From contig JAKZAP010000007.1 in NCBI GenBank assembly GCA_023053575.1, positions 23,089,464 to 23,153,463 on the forward strand: 64,000 nt of DNA. Reading direction: 5' to 3'. The position numbers were made by a program, and so were the translations under genes. Under the pieces are notes generated by a model. It was not told where the DNA came from, searched no databases, and saw nothing but the letters and a program-made list of their open reading frames with translations. How positions within the stretch are numbered: position 1 is the stretch's first letter; every line of letters starts with the position of its first letter. This document shows positions 31,700-43,984 of the stretch, in pieces. This stretch comes from Branchinecta lynchi (taxonomy: Eukaryota; Arthropoda; Branchiopoda; Anostraca; Branchinectidae).

Positions 31700-34600
31700 C
31701 TGAGGTTGGAATGCGGAGTCTGAGAGAAGACCGGCGTTGCATTTCTAGTTCAGTTACGAAGAACTCAGGGTTCACTGTCTGTCTCATTGGACGTCGTGAC
31801 CCCCCCCCCCCCCCGGAGACAGCAATAAAGAAATAAGGCAACGCTCGTCTGGGCAATTTGCACAGAAGAGACGAAATGAAGAAGGCTTTGCTCGCAACCA
31901 CGCTGCCCGGCTGGAAGAAACTGCGAACAAACACCTTGCCCGCGCAGGCCAACCTAGCACCACTGAGCACGCCAAAAAAAACTCGAGCCAATCGAAGGTT
32001 TCCACCGGCACGCAAGCAGGTGAAATCGCTCCTGGCTTCAACTCCTGATGCTTTTTACGAAAGAGCAAAATTCGTGGCAATTCTTGGTTCGTCAGCTACT
32101 TTCGCTAGGGAGAGCTGCACAGCTTGTAACCTCATACTAGGATACAAGTGAGTAAGTACGTACTTCGCACCTGGGTCTGGAAGACAAAATATGATTTGAA
32201 ATGGGTAATTTATTTGTGTTTCAACGAATTAGGTAACACCAAATTCAATACTTAGCTGCATGTTAAGTAACATCAAGCAAGAATCACGGTAAGACCAATC
32301 AACGGGCCAGTCACAGAACCATCGATAAACTTTAAAATCCTTCCAAATGAGAGCAAATGAACTGAAGTGGCTTGACCGCAAATGAAGGCGTGTCAATCAG
32401 AATATTAAATGTCATACTATCCATCAATATACCAACTGAAACATTAAGTCGAGCATCTGTCTGTTTGTAGGGAGTGAAATGCGATATGGCTTGATTTAAA
32501 GGATGTTTTTTATTTTATACCAGGAATCTTCCATCACTAAGACCATGAAAAGTAAAAGCAATGCAGTATCTAAAGGCAACTTTGGCACAATAAAAACACT
32601 TATGATAGATAGACATGAAAGTTCACATGAGACAAGTCCGACTATCAAAGCACATATGTTCCGTCGACTACTTGACGTTAGGACCACACTGGTATAGATC
32701 AAGAAGATTCCTTACTTAGGCAACTAAACATTCGCTAGCCACCGATGAGTGCGATCGGGTATCCAAGGTCATGGTCACTGGTGCTGAAATCTGTAGCATG
32801 GTCCATGGTCAAGGTCGACCCTCCATCGAAAGATGAAGGAGATGCTTCTATTTTGCTTCATACATTGCCAAAACTACCTCTTTATTCTTGGTCATCCTGC
32901 TCTACAAGACTGGCTTTAAATTCAGTTGTATGGTCTGTGATTATCTGAAGACTGTAGGAGTGGCACTATATGTTCCGTCAACGGCCTGTCCTCGCTGTTA
33001 CTTAGAAGCTTGAAAGATTGTGTGATCATATATGCGTCGCACACCTGACTCTCTTTTATGAAAAGCACTATCATATTATAGCCATTTGCAGTCTGTATGC
33101 TGGAAAGAAATGAACACGAAATATTTCCAACACACTTTCTTGTGTCGCAGCCTTCCATGACCAACCTTGAACTCCTGGCTTCCCAGACGATACAACGGGA
33201 AAGTGGTGATGGTATCTAGAAGCTGAGTATAAATCCGTTGCACACCTGTTTCATCGACCGAGTGCAAATTAATACTCAACCTCTGCCTTTCTTATACTAC
33301 ACTTAGACTTGACATTTCTGGAAGTGCTAAATATTCTCAAGTATTGGAACTTGACTCCTGGTCAGGTGCTCTTATTGGCTCTGGGCCTAAAGGTCAAATG
33401 AATGATGACTACTGCATGGGGTTCACCTACTCCTTCTTGCTGACAAGTTAGAGCTTCCATATGTAGATCCTTTAGAGGAAAATTTTCCATTTGGACTTCA
33501 AACTGCATTGGCTGATGATTGAATGGGCGTCACCTATCCCTTCTTGCAGACAATTTGGAGCTTCTATATATTCCTCATCATTTTCATTGGTTTCGACTTG
33601 GACTTTCATTCTTAGTCACACTATCTGATAGCCTACTTTTGCATCCATCGCTGATTAGTGATGGTGCTAGTCCAGGCGGTAATGTTTCTTCATCACTGAC
33701 TATGCCCTTGAAAGAGCATCCAGTTAGACCCAAATAGCTAACTTCAGAAGATAATAAACTTATGCTGCTGTATGGTTTTAGAAGTATTTGTATGGTGACA
33801 ACCTACTCTTGACCTATCAAGCTAATTATGGACTCTTTTTTCTTAATAGCTTCAAGGTACAACTAATTTTATGCTGACAAATAAATACAAGCTTGACTAT
33901 GAAGTAAATTAGCATCATCCTCTCCTTAAACTAAGAAGTAAGAAACCCCAAGTTCACAAACTCTTGTCTGTTTGTCCGACATTGTTGATCTCCATTGCCT
34001 GTTTTCACGATGCTTATATTTTGACTTGAAGGTGGTAGCTCAAATATTTCTATAAATATCTTTGTGGTACACAAAGTGCAATTCTTTCAGGATTTTATGA
34101 AAGCCCTAAATGCGTAAGACAATGTTTTATCATTCTGGAGGAGTAGTTTGAGAGATTTGAAGAGTCTCATTCATACCTAGATAAGATAGTGCCAGATAGC
34201 CCCGGTTTGGGCTTCAGGTAGGCTACTTGGCAGACAAATACAAGAAATATTCCGAGTGGATGCCATAACAATTTCACACATTCCTAACTAAAATAAAAAT
34301 TATCACACAACTGTGGACTCGACAAACTGACAAAAGCTATGTTAACCTTTGCAGATCCTTCAAGATCTGCAAACCTATCAAGCTAGCTTATGGACTCTTA
34401 AGTGCATCTACTTTTATACTGACTGAATGTTCACTTTCCTTAGGAATACATTTTGTTTTTGTTTATTTTTTTATGCTACGACTACAGCCAATTTCGTCTA
34501 GCCTAGTAGACAGGCTTATGATGACAAACAGCAGAAATCAAGCTTTAATTCCTTTGCTTTGCCAAGCTCGAATGAAACAAGTGAACTTCAAGTGCAGGGG

Positions 34601-35700
34601 CCAGGGCAGTCACACACAAATCCTCATTTTTTATCGCATGGTGTCCCAGCGTCTAGGCATGTCCCAACGTATGGGCATGATGTTCATACTTTGGGGGTAT
34701 GCCCTGCAGGAATGGGATGATACCCCATGAAAATCTGTTGAATTGAAAATCTGAAGTAGAAATTAGCTATTCAAACAGATTTTAAGAGGGTATCATGGCA
34801 TTGCTGCAGGACATGGTGCCCAAACATACAAGCACCATGCCAATACATTGGGGAAGAATTCAATATTTATATATGAGTGGGCCACAGCCAGCCAATTGCC
34901 TGCAATTATAAGAATTAAGGCATACTGATATTCAAATTTCTCCATTGTTATTACTTAACTTTCTTTTCGAGACATTCTAGAAACTCTTGACTCACATCTA
35001 ATCAGCCTATCAGTTAGGGGAGGGGAAAACGGAAGTTGGGCCTTAGACTACTGTGATACATAACTGCACTTTTTGATAACCATTACTGCTCCTATACTCC
35101 CTGGCATCCTGCCTTCACTACAAAAAACTGTGCATGCGTGATGCTTTTCCGGATTACCTTGTTCTAAATCAAAACGAGGGGTACCTAACCTCGAATTTTC
35201 ACAACCTCGAACTTGTGCCTAAAAAGGTTAAGAGGAAAGATCAGTGTAGTCTTAACCAGGTCTTAACTGCCAAGAAAGACACCCTGAATGACCTAGGATA
35301 AATTTAGGACTGTGCAGAGCTTGTAGTATTTTCAGGTCAAGTTGGAGGCAGGTTCGAGGTTATACAAATTCGAGGTTGAGTACCACTCCTGTAGGCTAGT
35401 CCTAGCTCAGCTTAGGGGACCCTTAGACTAATCAAGTTCCTCACTATGCACATTACAAACAGAAATCATAAGTGATACAGTACCTTCACTCTTCTTTAAC
35501 ATCTGTACCTGCATGTAAATATCATCTGTGAATGAATCGCACACCTTTTGAGGATTTCGAATTCTGGCGCGTTTCTTTTCCTGAAATCCCTAAAATAACA
35601 ACACTAAGACCAGCAGAATCTTCAAAAAAAAATGTTGAAAAAACATGTAAATGACTTTTTCTATCTTTATTTATCCTATATGAGCAAAAAATTCTGCAAT
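31700..35700. other. Interior of the 5.73-kb element, no gene recognised
   Basis: A 97-codon frame at 31858-32151 is rich in K, R and A but matches nothing I know. Between 33.3 and 33.7 kb the words 'cacctactccttcttgc.gacaa' occur twice. No transposase motif (such as a BED finger or the hAT dimerisation region) could be read. Confidence 0.4.
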
Positions 35701-35945
35701 AAAAAATGTAAACATCATTTTTCTATTTATTTTGGGGTGGTCTCCGTTTGCTTACGAATATAGCCAAATTTTAATTGGGTGGTTAAATTCAGAAAACTAA
35801 ATGTCCAAATTTAAATTGGGTGGTCTTTTTACAAAATTTGATTGTCCAAATTTGAATTGGGTGGTGGGTACCCCCCTCCTCAAAAAGTGCCATTTCCGAG
35901 GCTAGATGTCAGAAATTTGAGTCTCTGATGCCCCCTGGTACTCTG

Positions 35946-36199
35946 TTCTAGCTTAACCTATTCATCAAATTAAATATGTCACTAGCAATTTTCTAAGTCT
36001 TTTTTTAAGAAATATTGCCGTTTCCACGTGGGATTTTTCCGTTTTCCAGGACTTTCCCGTACTTTGTAGACTATGGCTTCATTCTTTTTTTTCAGTAGAA
36101 GTTCTCTTGCCGCTGCTAACTGTTCTTCCCGTGTGGTGTCTCCTTTTGAATTTCTGACATCCAACTTTTCGGTAGTTTGGACTAAGGCATATATCCAGG
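35946..36199. promoter_or_regulatory. JMJD6 side of the split intergenic region
   Basis: These 254 bp separate the transposon from the JMJD6 start codon and must hold whatever remains of the JMJD6 promoter and 5' UTR. No TATA box is evident. A minus-strand frame of 60 codons lies within it. Confidence 0.45.
35982..36164 (-). CDS. Possible small basic protein or 5' exon, antisense to the JMJD6 leader
   Basis: A 60-residue frame, rich in K, R and E, includes TTREEQLAAARELLLKKK, which would form an amphipathic helix, and KRKNPTWKRQYFLKKD. It starts 36 bp from the JMJD6 start codon on the other strand. I do not recognise it. It could be a short protein, a coding 5' exon of a minus-strand gene, or chance. 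Its composition is more protein-like than the spurious frames around it. Confidence 0.25.
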   Translation of the reverse strand: MDVRNSKGDTTREEQLAAARELLLKKKNEAIVYKVRESPGKRKNPTWKRQYFLKKDLENC

Positions 36200-36269
36200 A
36201 TGGATCAGAAGGAAATTGACAAAAGAATACGAAGGAGAATTTTAGAAGCGAAAAAGAAGGCTAGACCAG
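36200..36269 (+). CDS. JMJD6: JMJD6 exon 1, start of coding sequence
   Basis: The exon encodes MDQKEIDKRIRRRILEAKKKARP and the first base of codon 24. JMJD6 proteins start with a similar short basic lead (KKRIREAK..ARPEL). The donor is CCAG|GTGAGC. The single G joins AA from exon 2 to make E24, followed by LSTPNLWIEQNY, so the basic nuclear-targeting lead runs directly into the JMJD6 N-terminal domain. The intron that follows is 4.9 kb and contains R1 and hAT-like insertions. Confidence 0.83.
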
Positions 36270-36583
36270 GTGAGCTATGTAGAGTACAGTAAAGGTCTGT
36301 TTTTAGTTTAGAATAGACCAAAACCTGAGCTGTTGAACATCAGAACATGATTTTTCTACCCTTTAGCTTTGATTTGAGGTCAAAACTTACCTTATCTTTG
36401 AGTAGGCTATTTAAATGTTCTTTAGTTTAGGTTTAGTCTTAAGCAAGCTAACGTTTAGAATGGTGTAATTTACAGGAGGAGTACATGACCTCCTTTTTAC
36501 GCTACCTTGATTTTGGCCACAAAAAAATTTAAAATGGAATGTGCATGCTGTCCTGACAGTCATGAGGCAAAATATGGCATTTG

Positions 36584-37509
36584 GGATCCTAAAACATAAG
36601 TGGAGGGATACCTAGCCTATGACCTCGCAAAAGTTGTCCATCTGTCTGTCTGCAAGCACGATAACTCTCAAGGAAAAGAGATATTTTGATGAAACTTGGT
36701 GTGAGGATTCTTTGGGTCAAGAGTAAGTTCGAGTTCATAGATGAGCTTTGTAACCCTACATTTAGGGGCGGGGGAGGGGGTTTAAATTAAGGGGTAAGCA
36801 AAATATTAACAGCTAATGTGATAGTCGATTTTGGGGTAAGAATACTTGCTGAACACGATGGTGAAAACTATTTTCTCGCCGTACAAGTAGTTTGCCCGGA
36901 ATTTGGCCAAAACCGGAAAATTTGTTAAAAGCAAAACTTTTATTTGAAGTTAATTAGATGTTGATTTAGGGGTAGAAAGACATGCTGAACACGGTTATTA
37001 AAACTCTTTTCTCGCTGGACAAGTAGTTCACCCAGAATCTGGCCAAATCCAGAAAATTTTTTGCAAGCAAAAGTGTTATTTGTAGTTGATTATATTCTGA
37101 TTTAAGTTTATGAGAGATGATGAATCCATACATGACAATGTTTTTTTTTACACGGACACATAGTTTGCCAGGAATCCGTCTGAAACCGGAAAATTAGTCA
37201 TGAGTTAAAGCTTTATTTGAAGTTGATTAGATGTTCAATATTGGGCTGGTAAGGAGATACGCTGAATTTGTTTTTGAGCTTTGTTATTTTGTCGGATAAG
37301 TAGTTCCCGAAAGTTTTGATCAGTTTCGTCAAAACAAATATAACTAATTGTGGTAAACACACATGCTTAATCCATATCTGAACTTGGTTTTCTCAGATGA
37401 TTAGCTATTTGGACTTAATCAGTTTCTAAATTTGTGTAGTAAAATACTTAAGGAGTCTGGAAAAGACAGGACCAAATTGTCTGGATGAGATATTAAATGT
37501 TTTGGATCC
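36584..37509 (+). repeat. R1 dispersed repeat in JMJD6 intron 1
   Basis: Starts GGATCCTAAAACATAAGTGG, passes through a 'gtccatctgtctgtctgc' tract and several monomers with '(a)aaaccggaaaattt' and 'catgctgaacacg', and ends 'ttttggatccaatcaaaacg'. Confidence 0.8.
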
Positions 37510-37971
37510 AATCAAAACGTTTGGTCTTGTTTGAACAGTCATGTGTCCAAAAATATTCAAATTCTGTGCCTTTTCATTGTTTTGAAGCTGCTTTGAAAAA
37601 GGATTTTCTGGCTGTTGACTTTGCTAACTCTACCTTTTTCATCATTTTGTAAGTCAATCAAGGTAAAGGTGTGTTTTGGTGCCAACCGGTGTTCAGCGGA
37701 AACTAGTCGGGTAAATGTTCGCAAAAAACTATTCATCCTGACCAAAAATTTGTCCTCCCAAAACTTTCGAAATTGCGCAAAAACAGGATAATTTGAAGAT
37801 GATGACGTTACAAAGGAAGATATTTGACAACTAAAGATGGAGGAAGAATTTATTGTTGCAATTGCAGCTATATCAGCAGCCAACTGGGTGTGGAGGGTAT
37901 ATCTATTCAGTAGAAAATTTAAATTAAATTAAAAATCAAAATTTTAAGTTATTAAAATTAAGAATAATATT

Positions 37972-38100
37972 CCTTCAGGTCAAGCTGACTGCAAATCATA
38001 TTTGACAGCGCAGACTGGATATGTCAGCTGAATTTTCTGAGACTTATATTTTGGACCTTCTTGGCAGTAGTCCCTTTCAGGCTCGAAGCCACTCAAGTTG
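37972..38100 (-). repeat. R3 element copy, diverged
   Basis: 'caagctgactgcaaatcatatttgacagcgc' in part, then 'ggaccttcttggcagtagtcc' and 'caggctcgaagccactcaagttgga' in part. The box corresponding to CTGACGA reads CTGAAAG, so the core is lost. Confidence 0.6.
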
Positions 38101-38407
38101 GAAAAACGAACTTGTGGACCACATGTTCATTTTTCGGTTTTGCAAAAAAAAAAGTTTGAAGGGCGTTTTTCCGCGACAGTCCTGGATTATAATCTTAGAT
38201 AACTGATGCATCTGAGGAACAGCAACTCAGACTACAAAACAGCAATCCGGTTATCTTGCTCCATTGCAAGATTCCCAAGATTCCAAAAACGAATCTGGAT
38301 TGTTTGTTTTTTTCTAATCTGGACTGAAAATTTATTTCGGAGAATCCAGATTATCAATCGTGAATCTGGATTTTCATGGAAAAACTCATGAAAGATGCTG
38401 AACAATA

Positions 38408-38784
38408 GTTGAGTTTTTGATCCGAATTCTGGCTTCTGAATTCTCGATTCTCGTACAAATTACCGTTTTTGCTCCTCTGACTTCTCCATTCTTGCTTTTG
38501 ACAAAAACACTAATTTTGCAACTCGTCGCAACCCGGTATGCGTGTATATGCATATTGAACACCCAAACTCTGTTGACCAATCAGGGAGGAGAACAGAGAG
38601 AGGAGAATTGACAATTCACCATCGGAGCAAATTCTCGATTCGGCAGAATCGCGAGGCTTTCCCCGTTCTCGATTCTGACAAAAACGCACGAAAAGGAGAA
38701 TTCACTTTATCTGAATAGTCCAAAAACTCGAAATAGGAGAATTCGAAGGAGAATCGCGAGGAGAATTCGGGTCAGAAACGCAAC
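38408..38784. mobile_element. R5-related MITE in JMJD6 intron 1
   Basis: The ends GTTGAGTTTTTGATCCGAATTC and GAATTCGGGTCAGAAACGCAAC are imperfect inverses and are flanked by TA. The interior is rich in GAATTCTCGATTCTC-like words on both strands. Confidence 0.7.
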
Positions 38785-39047
38785 TAATGTCACTGATCAT
38801 GCAGCAGTCGCTGCATGAAAACGGAAGGGGTATTCTTTCCATCATTGTGACATTCCTACTCAGGAGAAGTCTCCAAAATATTAAACAATTTAAGGCAAGT
38901 GTTGACAGTCACCTGGCTGACATTAAAGTTAGTTTATGTAGTGTCGAGAGAAATTTATAGAGGTGAAAGGGTTATTTGGTTCAATTATATATTATAGTTA
39001 AAATATCTGATGCCCAAGTGTCCGCAGAGTGGTCGATGCAGTCAAGT

Positions 39048-41009
39048 TAGTGGCGAAACTAGGGGGAAGGACGCGGGGGGGGGGCAGCTGCCCCCCTGCG
39101 AAGCACCGACAAACGCTTTTATCATACCGTTTCTGATACCGACAAAAGTTCTGTCGGTAAAACAGAAAATTTCCTGTTGGGAAATAGGCAGCGTTTGTCT
39201 GTACTGCACGCTTTAGCATTCCGTTTCTGGTACTCCGTTTCTGGTACGGTTTCCTGGTAAGCCAGGAAACTTCTTGTTGGAAAATCGGCAGCGTCTCTCG
39301 GTGCGGAGACTGTGCGTAGATTCGTTTTTCCGTACCGATAAGAGCTCTAACGAACACTTTCCTCATTTCGTTTGTGATACCGACGAAAGCTCTGTCGGTA
39401 AATCATGAAACTTGTTGTAGGGAAATTGGCAACGTCTGTCGGTGCGCGGATTCTGTTTTCATTACCGGCAAGAGCTCTGATAAAACACTTTCCTGATACC
39501 ATTTCTGATACCTACAGAAGCTCTGTCGGTAATCAGGAAGCTTCTTGTCAAGAAATCAGAATTTCGGTGCGGAGATGATACCGACAAAGGTCTTGTCGGT
39601 AAATCAAGCCGATGATCAGATCGAGACCGTGATATCTGTTGTTTTTCATTTTTCTGTACAATGATTGGGAAAAGTCTTGTCGGTAAAATGGGAACTCGCT
39701 TTTTCGGTCTGTTTACATCCGGAATGGATACAAATCTTATCGTTAAGTTCAGTATTTGTGTGGTTACTGGAATATTCTCGGCGGTAAATCCGAAAATGAC
39801 TAATCAAACACTTCTTCATTCCTTTCTGTCCCTTGACGGTAAACCAACCACACCAGCAAACCTGTTTCCTCGAACTGTTCTTGTGTGATTTCTCTGTTCC
39901 CACCCATAAACTGCCCTTTTGGGTTTAGCTGGCTGTTCATCAATCTGGGAAATGGTCCACTTTATTCAGTGACTTATGAGTTTCAAATTCCCGTCAGTGA
40001 TACCCCACCAACTCGTCCCACCGGGGTTGGATCAGGCCAGGATATCTGAATAACACAACTAGGTCACATGGGCACAGTATTGCCAAGTTATCTCAATCTC
40101 TCAACCGATTTGTTTCCTAAGAATTTAAGAAAATGTCCAGTACCCACCCTAATCCTCCCACAGCACTACCATAATAGCAAGAAGAGGTTCGGACACATAA
40201 ATGGGCCAATAGCATATATTTTGCATCTGCATCTACAATGCTTCAAGCATCACTCGAACGTATCATTTCCGAAAACATTCCAGTGGGCCTACCGGTCCGG
40301 TACCCCTCAGCCCCCCCACCTTCATCCAACGGAAATCTAGGTCCCATGAGTTTTGTACCTTTCAAGTTTTATCCCAATCACTCTATCCGTTCAGCCCCTA
40401 CTCGTATTACAATATTTCCGAGACCTCCTTGCAACACTATTCTCGAACGCAGATAAATTGAACATCTTGGAAAGTTTCAATCGAATCCGAGCACTTTCTA
40501 AGGCCCATGCAAATGTTTGGTTTTTGAGGCGTATCACAAAGTTAGTCTGAACCCTACTTTCCACTCAGTTGTCGGAATTTGTTCGGACACAGAAGCAGCA
40601 AATTTAGTTATCATGGTAACAGACAAACTTTACGAGCTCCTAGGTGCTAACCTTTTGAACCCCCCAAAAGCCACTTAATTACAGGCGAAAAAGAGAGCCG
40701 CGTAAATCTTCAAGCAGTGAAGCAATGCAGTGTCCATGACTACTTTTCTGGTCTGCAATACTATTGGCTGCATAGTATGGTTCTGGTTCTATGTGACAAC
40801 CATTGGTGCCAGGAAGTTAATTGCGAATTCATTACTTTTCATTAGAAAACCATGTCAATTGATATGTTACAGCTTATTATTGCAACGGTTGTAAGATACA
40901 TTTATGGGGAGCGCGGCAACGGCGCTTTTTGTCGGTAAATCATTAAATCTTGTCGGTAAAGTCTGGGCTTGCCCCCCCCCCCCACGAAAATGAGCTAGTT
41001 TCGCCACTG
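39048..41009. mobile_element. Non-autonomous hAT-like transposon, 1.96 kb, in JMJD6 intron 1
   Basis: The left end TAGTGGCGAAACTAG faces CTAGTTTCGCCACTG, differing only at the first base. The flanks AGTCAAGT (39040-39047 and 41010-41017) are an exact 8-bp target duplication. G and C runs lie just inside the ends. The left half holds tandem units of 'gacaaaagctctgtcggtaaatc' type with GTCGGTA repeated many times, probably transposase-binding subterminal repeats. No transposase frame. Confidence 0.9.
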
Positions 41010-41192
41010 AGTCAAGTACACTACTGATTGTACTATTTTTGTCTCTTTAATCCAGACCCTTCAAAAAGTCAGTAAACCCGGTCTAGTTTTATGAAGCAAA
41101 ACATTATTAAAAGGAATAGTTTTCGTACATTCTTGTTCATTGCACTCAGTAATGAGTAGCTACAAAGATAGCTCTAAATCATTTTCTTTCAG

Positions 41193-41401
41193 AACTGAGC
41201 ACCCCAAATTTGTGGATTGAGCAGAATTATGCACAAACATTTGATGTTTCTCCGGAAAAAGTTCCAGATAATGTGGAAAGGATTTCGGTTCATGATGTAA
41301 ATTCAGAGGAGTTCATTGACAAGTTCGAAAGGGTTTATAAACCCGTTGTAATCACAGGAGTTCAAGACAACTGGGATGGCAATTTCAAATGGACCTTTGA
41401 G
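41193..41401 (+). CDS. JMJD6: JMJD6 exon 2
   Basis: The exon encodes residues 24-93: WIEQNYAQTFDVSPEKVPDNVERI, then EEFIDKFERVYKPVVITG and a WTFE end. This matches the JMJD6 N-terminal region (DNVER, EEF..RYE.PYKPVV, KWTLE) that packs against the jelly roll. The acceptor is TTTCAG and the donor GAG|GTTAGT; borders are phase 1 and phase 0. Confidence 0.92.
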
Positions 41402-41816
41402 GTTAGTGTAATAGGTCAATCTCACTTTTACTTATTAGTCTGTTTGGCAGATAAACAGTAGGTAGATAATTTAGATTTAGTCAGTGAATGCAAACTTTTA
41501 CCCTTGTTTGTAAACAAAATATTTTTCTTTTGTTTATCTCATGACCTCGAAGTTTGGCGCATTTAAACTTTTAGTTAATTGTCTGAATACCTATTCGGAT
41601 TAAGATTAGTAAGATAGTTCTGCTCAGGGGCTACTCATACCTCAGCGTTGGTGACAAGGGTTTTCCCAGCTATGATTTAGGCCTACCTTGATGCAGTTTT
41701 GTCTGATGCAGTTTTGTTCCTTGATTCAAGTAGAAAGAAGAGGCTCTACCAGGTTCATCCGAAGGCTCATACAACTATAAGTATGCCTGATACTGACAGC
41801 CTTTTTCTTATCCTAG

Positions 41817-41969
41817 CGACTTGCCAAAAAGTACAGAAACCAGAAGTTCAAATGCGGAGAAGACAATGAGGGGTACAGTGTCAAAATGAAGATGAAATAT
41901 TATCTAAAATACATGATGACCACAGATGATGACAGCCCCCTTTATGTTTTTGATAGCAGTTACGGAGAG
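41817..41969 (+). CDS. JMJD6: JMJD6 exon 3
   Basis: These 51 codons (94-144) read [23 protein letters not shown] sequence, then [14 protein letters not shown], a DDD patch and [12 protein letters not shown], nearly invariant in JMJD6. The acceptor is CCTAG and the donor GAG|GTAAGG; both borders are phase 0. Confidence 0.93.
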
Positions 41970-42419
41970 GTAAGGATGATTTGGTAAGGAATACTTGCTC
42001 TGTAGTAGATTCTTCACACCTCAGTCACAAGAAAGGCGCTTTTTTGCGAACTGTTGAGGTTGTTTTGGGTTTTGTGGCTCAACTTTAGCAGCAAATCCCT
42101 GTCCAAATAATGAAATTAACTACATTATCGAGCAATTGACATAGAAGTGAGGATCCATCTAGTCTAGAATAGTAAGGACGCGTAAACCTGAAGTTCTATA
42201 TATTGAGATATACCGTACTTGGATTTATTTTTTATTCTCAGATATTTGAAATTACCGCCCAAATTCTGCGAGTGAAAAGCGCCCATAGTGTTTTAGTTTT
42301 CCATATTTTGGGTTGTATTTTAAACGTTAGCTGCGTTCTTGTCAGCGAGATATTCATCTCTAGATATTCATATAAGTCGATTTGGATTCACCCGGTGACT
42401 GCTACCTTGCTTTATAAAT

Positions 42420-43440
42420 CGTTTTGAGACTCATCAGTGTCCAATTTTACCTAACCGATGCTCAGATATGGATTCAGCAGGCCTCCTTACCCCTTAAACG
42501 ACTATCATATTAGCTTACAAAATATACATTTTACCCTTAATTTGAAACCTTAAATGCCTCTGCCTCCACTATAGGGCTACAGGACGATTTACTAACTTGG
42601 CATGAACTTTGCCACTGAATCCTCTTTCGAAATTTGAACAACATATCTCAACCCCCCGACACGACAGACTGTCATGACTACACACTAAGAATACGTACGC
42701 TAGGTGTAAATATTCTTTGATTAAACCCACTAAACATTTCGCACTGTACACGCGGCAGTCACGCACACTATCGCTCTGATCGCTGCGGCGTCAGAGCTTT
42801 CGCCTATATGACTAAAGGGTAGGGCAAGGACTGGTATAGCCACCTGTTTTTTCTAAAAATTGGTCGACAAATTTTATTAAATAGTTCACCAGACAATCGT
42901 CGGATGCATTCTGCCTTTTCTGACCCAGTAAATGCCGGTTGGGACCTTCGAGAACTAGACTGATCGCTTACACTTTTTATTTATCTCTAGTATGTTCGAA
43001 AGGTGCAGCAGCATGCCTCCTCACCCTATATCACCCTAGATCATTGGGTTTTAAAACTTCATGCTATATTTCTGGATTCCAGGCAATCTACTTGTCCGGC
43101 GAGAAAACAATTTTCATATTCGGATTCAGCATGTCTCCTTACCCCGAAATCGAGTATCTCATCTCATTAGCTATTTTTCGCCCCTTAATTAAAACCCCTC
43201 CCCCTACCCTAATACACAGCAATGGGGCCCGTCGACGAGCTAGATTTTTTCCGTGCCCAGAGGGGTTGCTCTCTCTGCGCTACCGGTGCATACGTCGGCA
43301 TGGCACGCGCCACTCGGTGTACATCATTTTTGGGAGTGAGCAACCCCTCGCCTTGACCCAAGGAATCCTCGCACCAAGTTTCATCAAAATATCTAATTCC
43401 CTTCGGCAGTTATCGTGCTGACAGACAGACGGATGGTGGC
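42420..43440 (-). repeat. R1 fragments in JMJD6 intron 3
   Basis: Two blocks (about 42420-42680 and 43030-43440) share 'cttaccccttaaacgac'-like and 'gacagacagacgga' words, and 'ccgtttccc'-type leads, in minus orientation. Monomer words such as 'cttgtccggcgagaaaac' and 'ttcatattcggattcagcatgtctcc' in part are recognisable. Neither copy is complete. Confidence 0.55.
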
Positions 43441-43464
43441 ATTATATTTTGTGGACAATATAAA

Positions 43465-43555
43465 TATGCGTTCCAGCCTTGACGCCTAGAAAGCAAGGAT
43501 TTGTAACGTCATGCGTAGTAACTACGGTAAGTAGGGTGGAACACGCTCTTAGCCT
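43465..43555. repeat. R7 MITE fragment
   Basis: 'cgttccagccttgacgcc', 'gtaacgtcatgcgtagtaac' and 'aagtagggtggaacacgctc' are one end of the R7 family. Confidence 0.6.
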
Positions 43556-43984
43556 GCTTTTAAGTATATGTCTGTCAAGTTTGTCCAATCAGTTAACTAG
43601 TGTAAAGATCTTATTAGTTTGGGACAATTTTAGCATTGTCATATCTGGTTACTTTCAATTTTCTGGGGAATGTTTTGTGTTTTCAGTAGCTTCCCGCATT
43701 GATCAAGGGCCCATTATCAGGTGTTCATGTTACAGAAACTGGTTGTGACACGAATGGTTATTGTCATTACGACTGAACTTTGTTCCTGTGAAAATCCTGA
43801 CAGAGACACAATCCTGGCAGCATGTCAACTTCGTTCACCAGTAACAGAAATAAATATTTCTGGTGCAAAGCTAACATCTTTAATACCTTAATAAAGCTTT
43901 TAGTGCAAGCCTTCGCCCACTCATTAGTTATTCAATGGGTCTTCACCAATTGCGCGCCCCAGTTCTCGCTAAGCCGCTCTTAAA

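Larger units (their letters stand above)
30208..35937. mobile_element. 5.73-kb hAT-like transposon between divergent RTEL1 and JMJD6
   Basis: The left end CAGGGGGCAGCAGAGACT, continuing AAAATTTC.GACAT, is matched in reverse by the right end, with three or so differences over more than 30 bp. The flanks GTACTCTG (30200-30207 and 35938-35945) are an exact 8-bp target duplication. Near each end are tandem units with 'ccaaatttaaattgggtgg', four at the left (30.27-30.42 kb) and three at the right (35.77-35.87 kb), in the same orientation. An R1 repeat is nested inside. No transposase frame was recognised, so it is either a non-autonomous element or a decayed one. Confidence 0.88.

Noticed and set aside
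31614..32151. Coding exon or transposase fragment inside the 5.73-kb element
   Set aside because: The frames on both strands are biased by GC content and a C run; no domain or splice pattern was recognisable.
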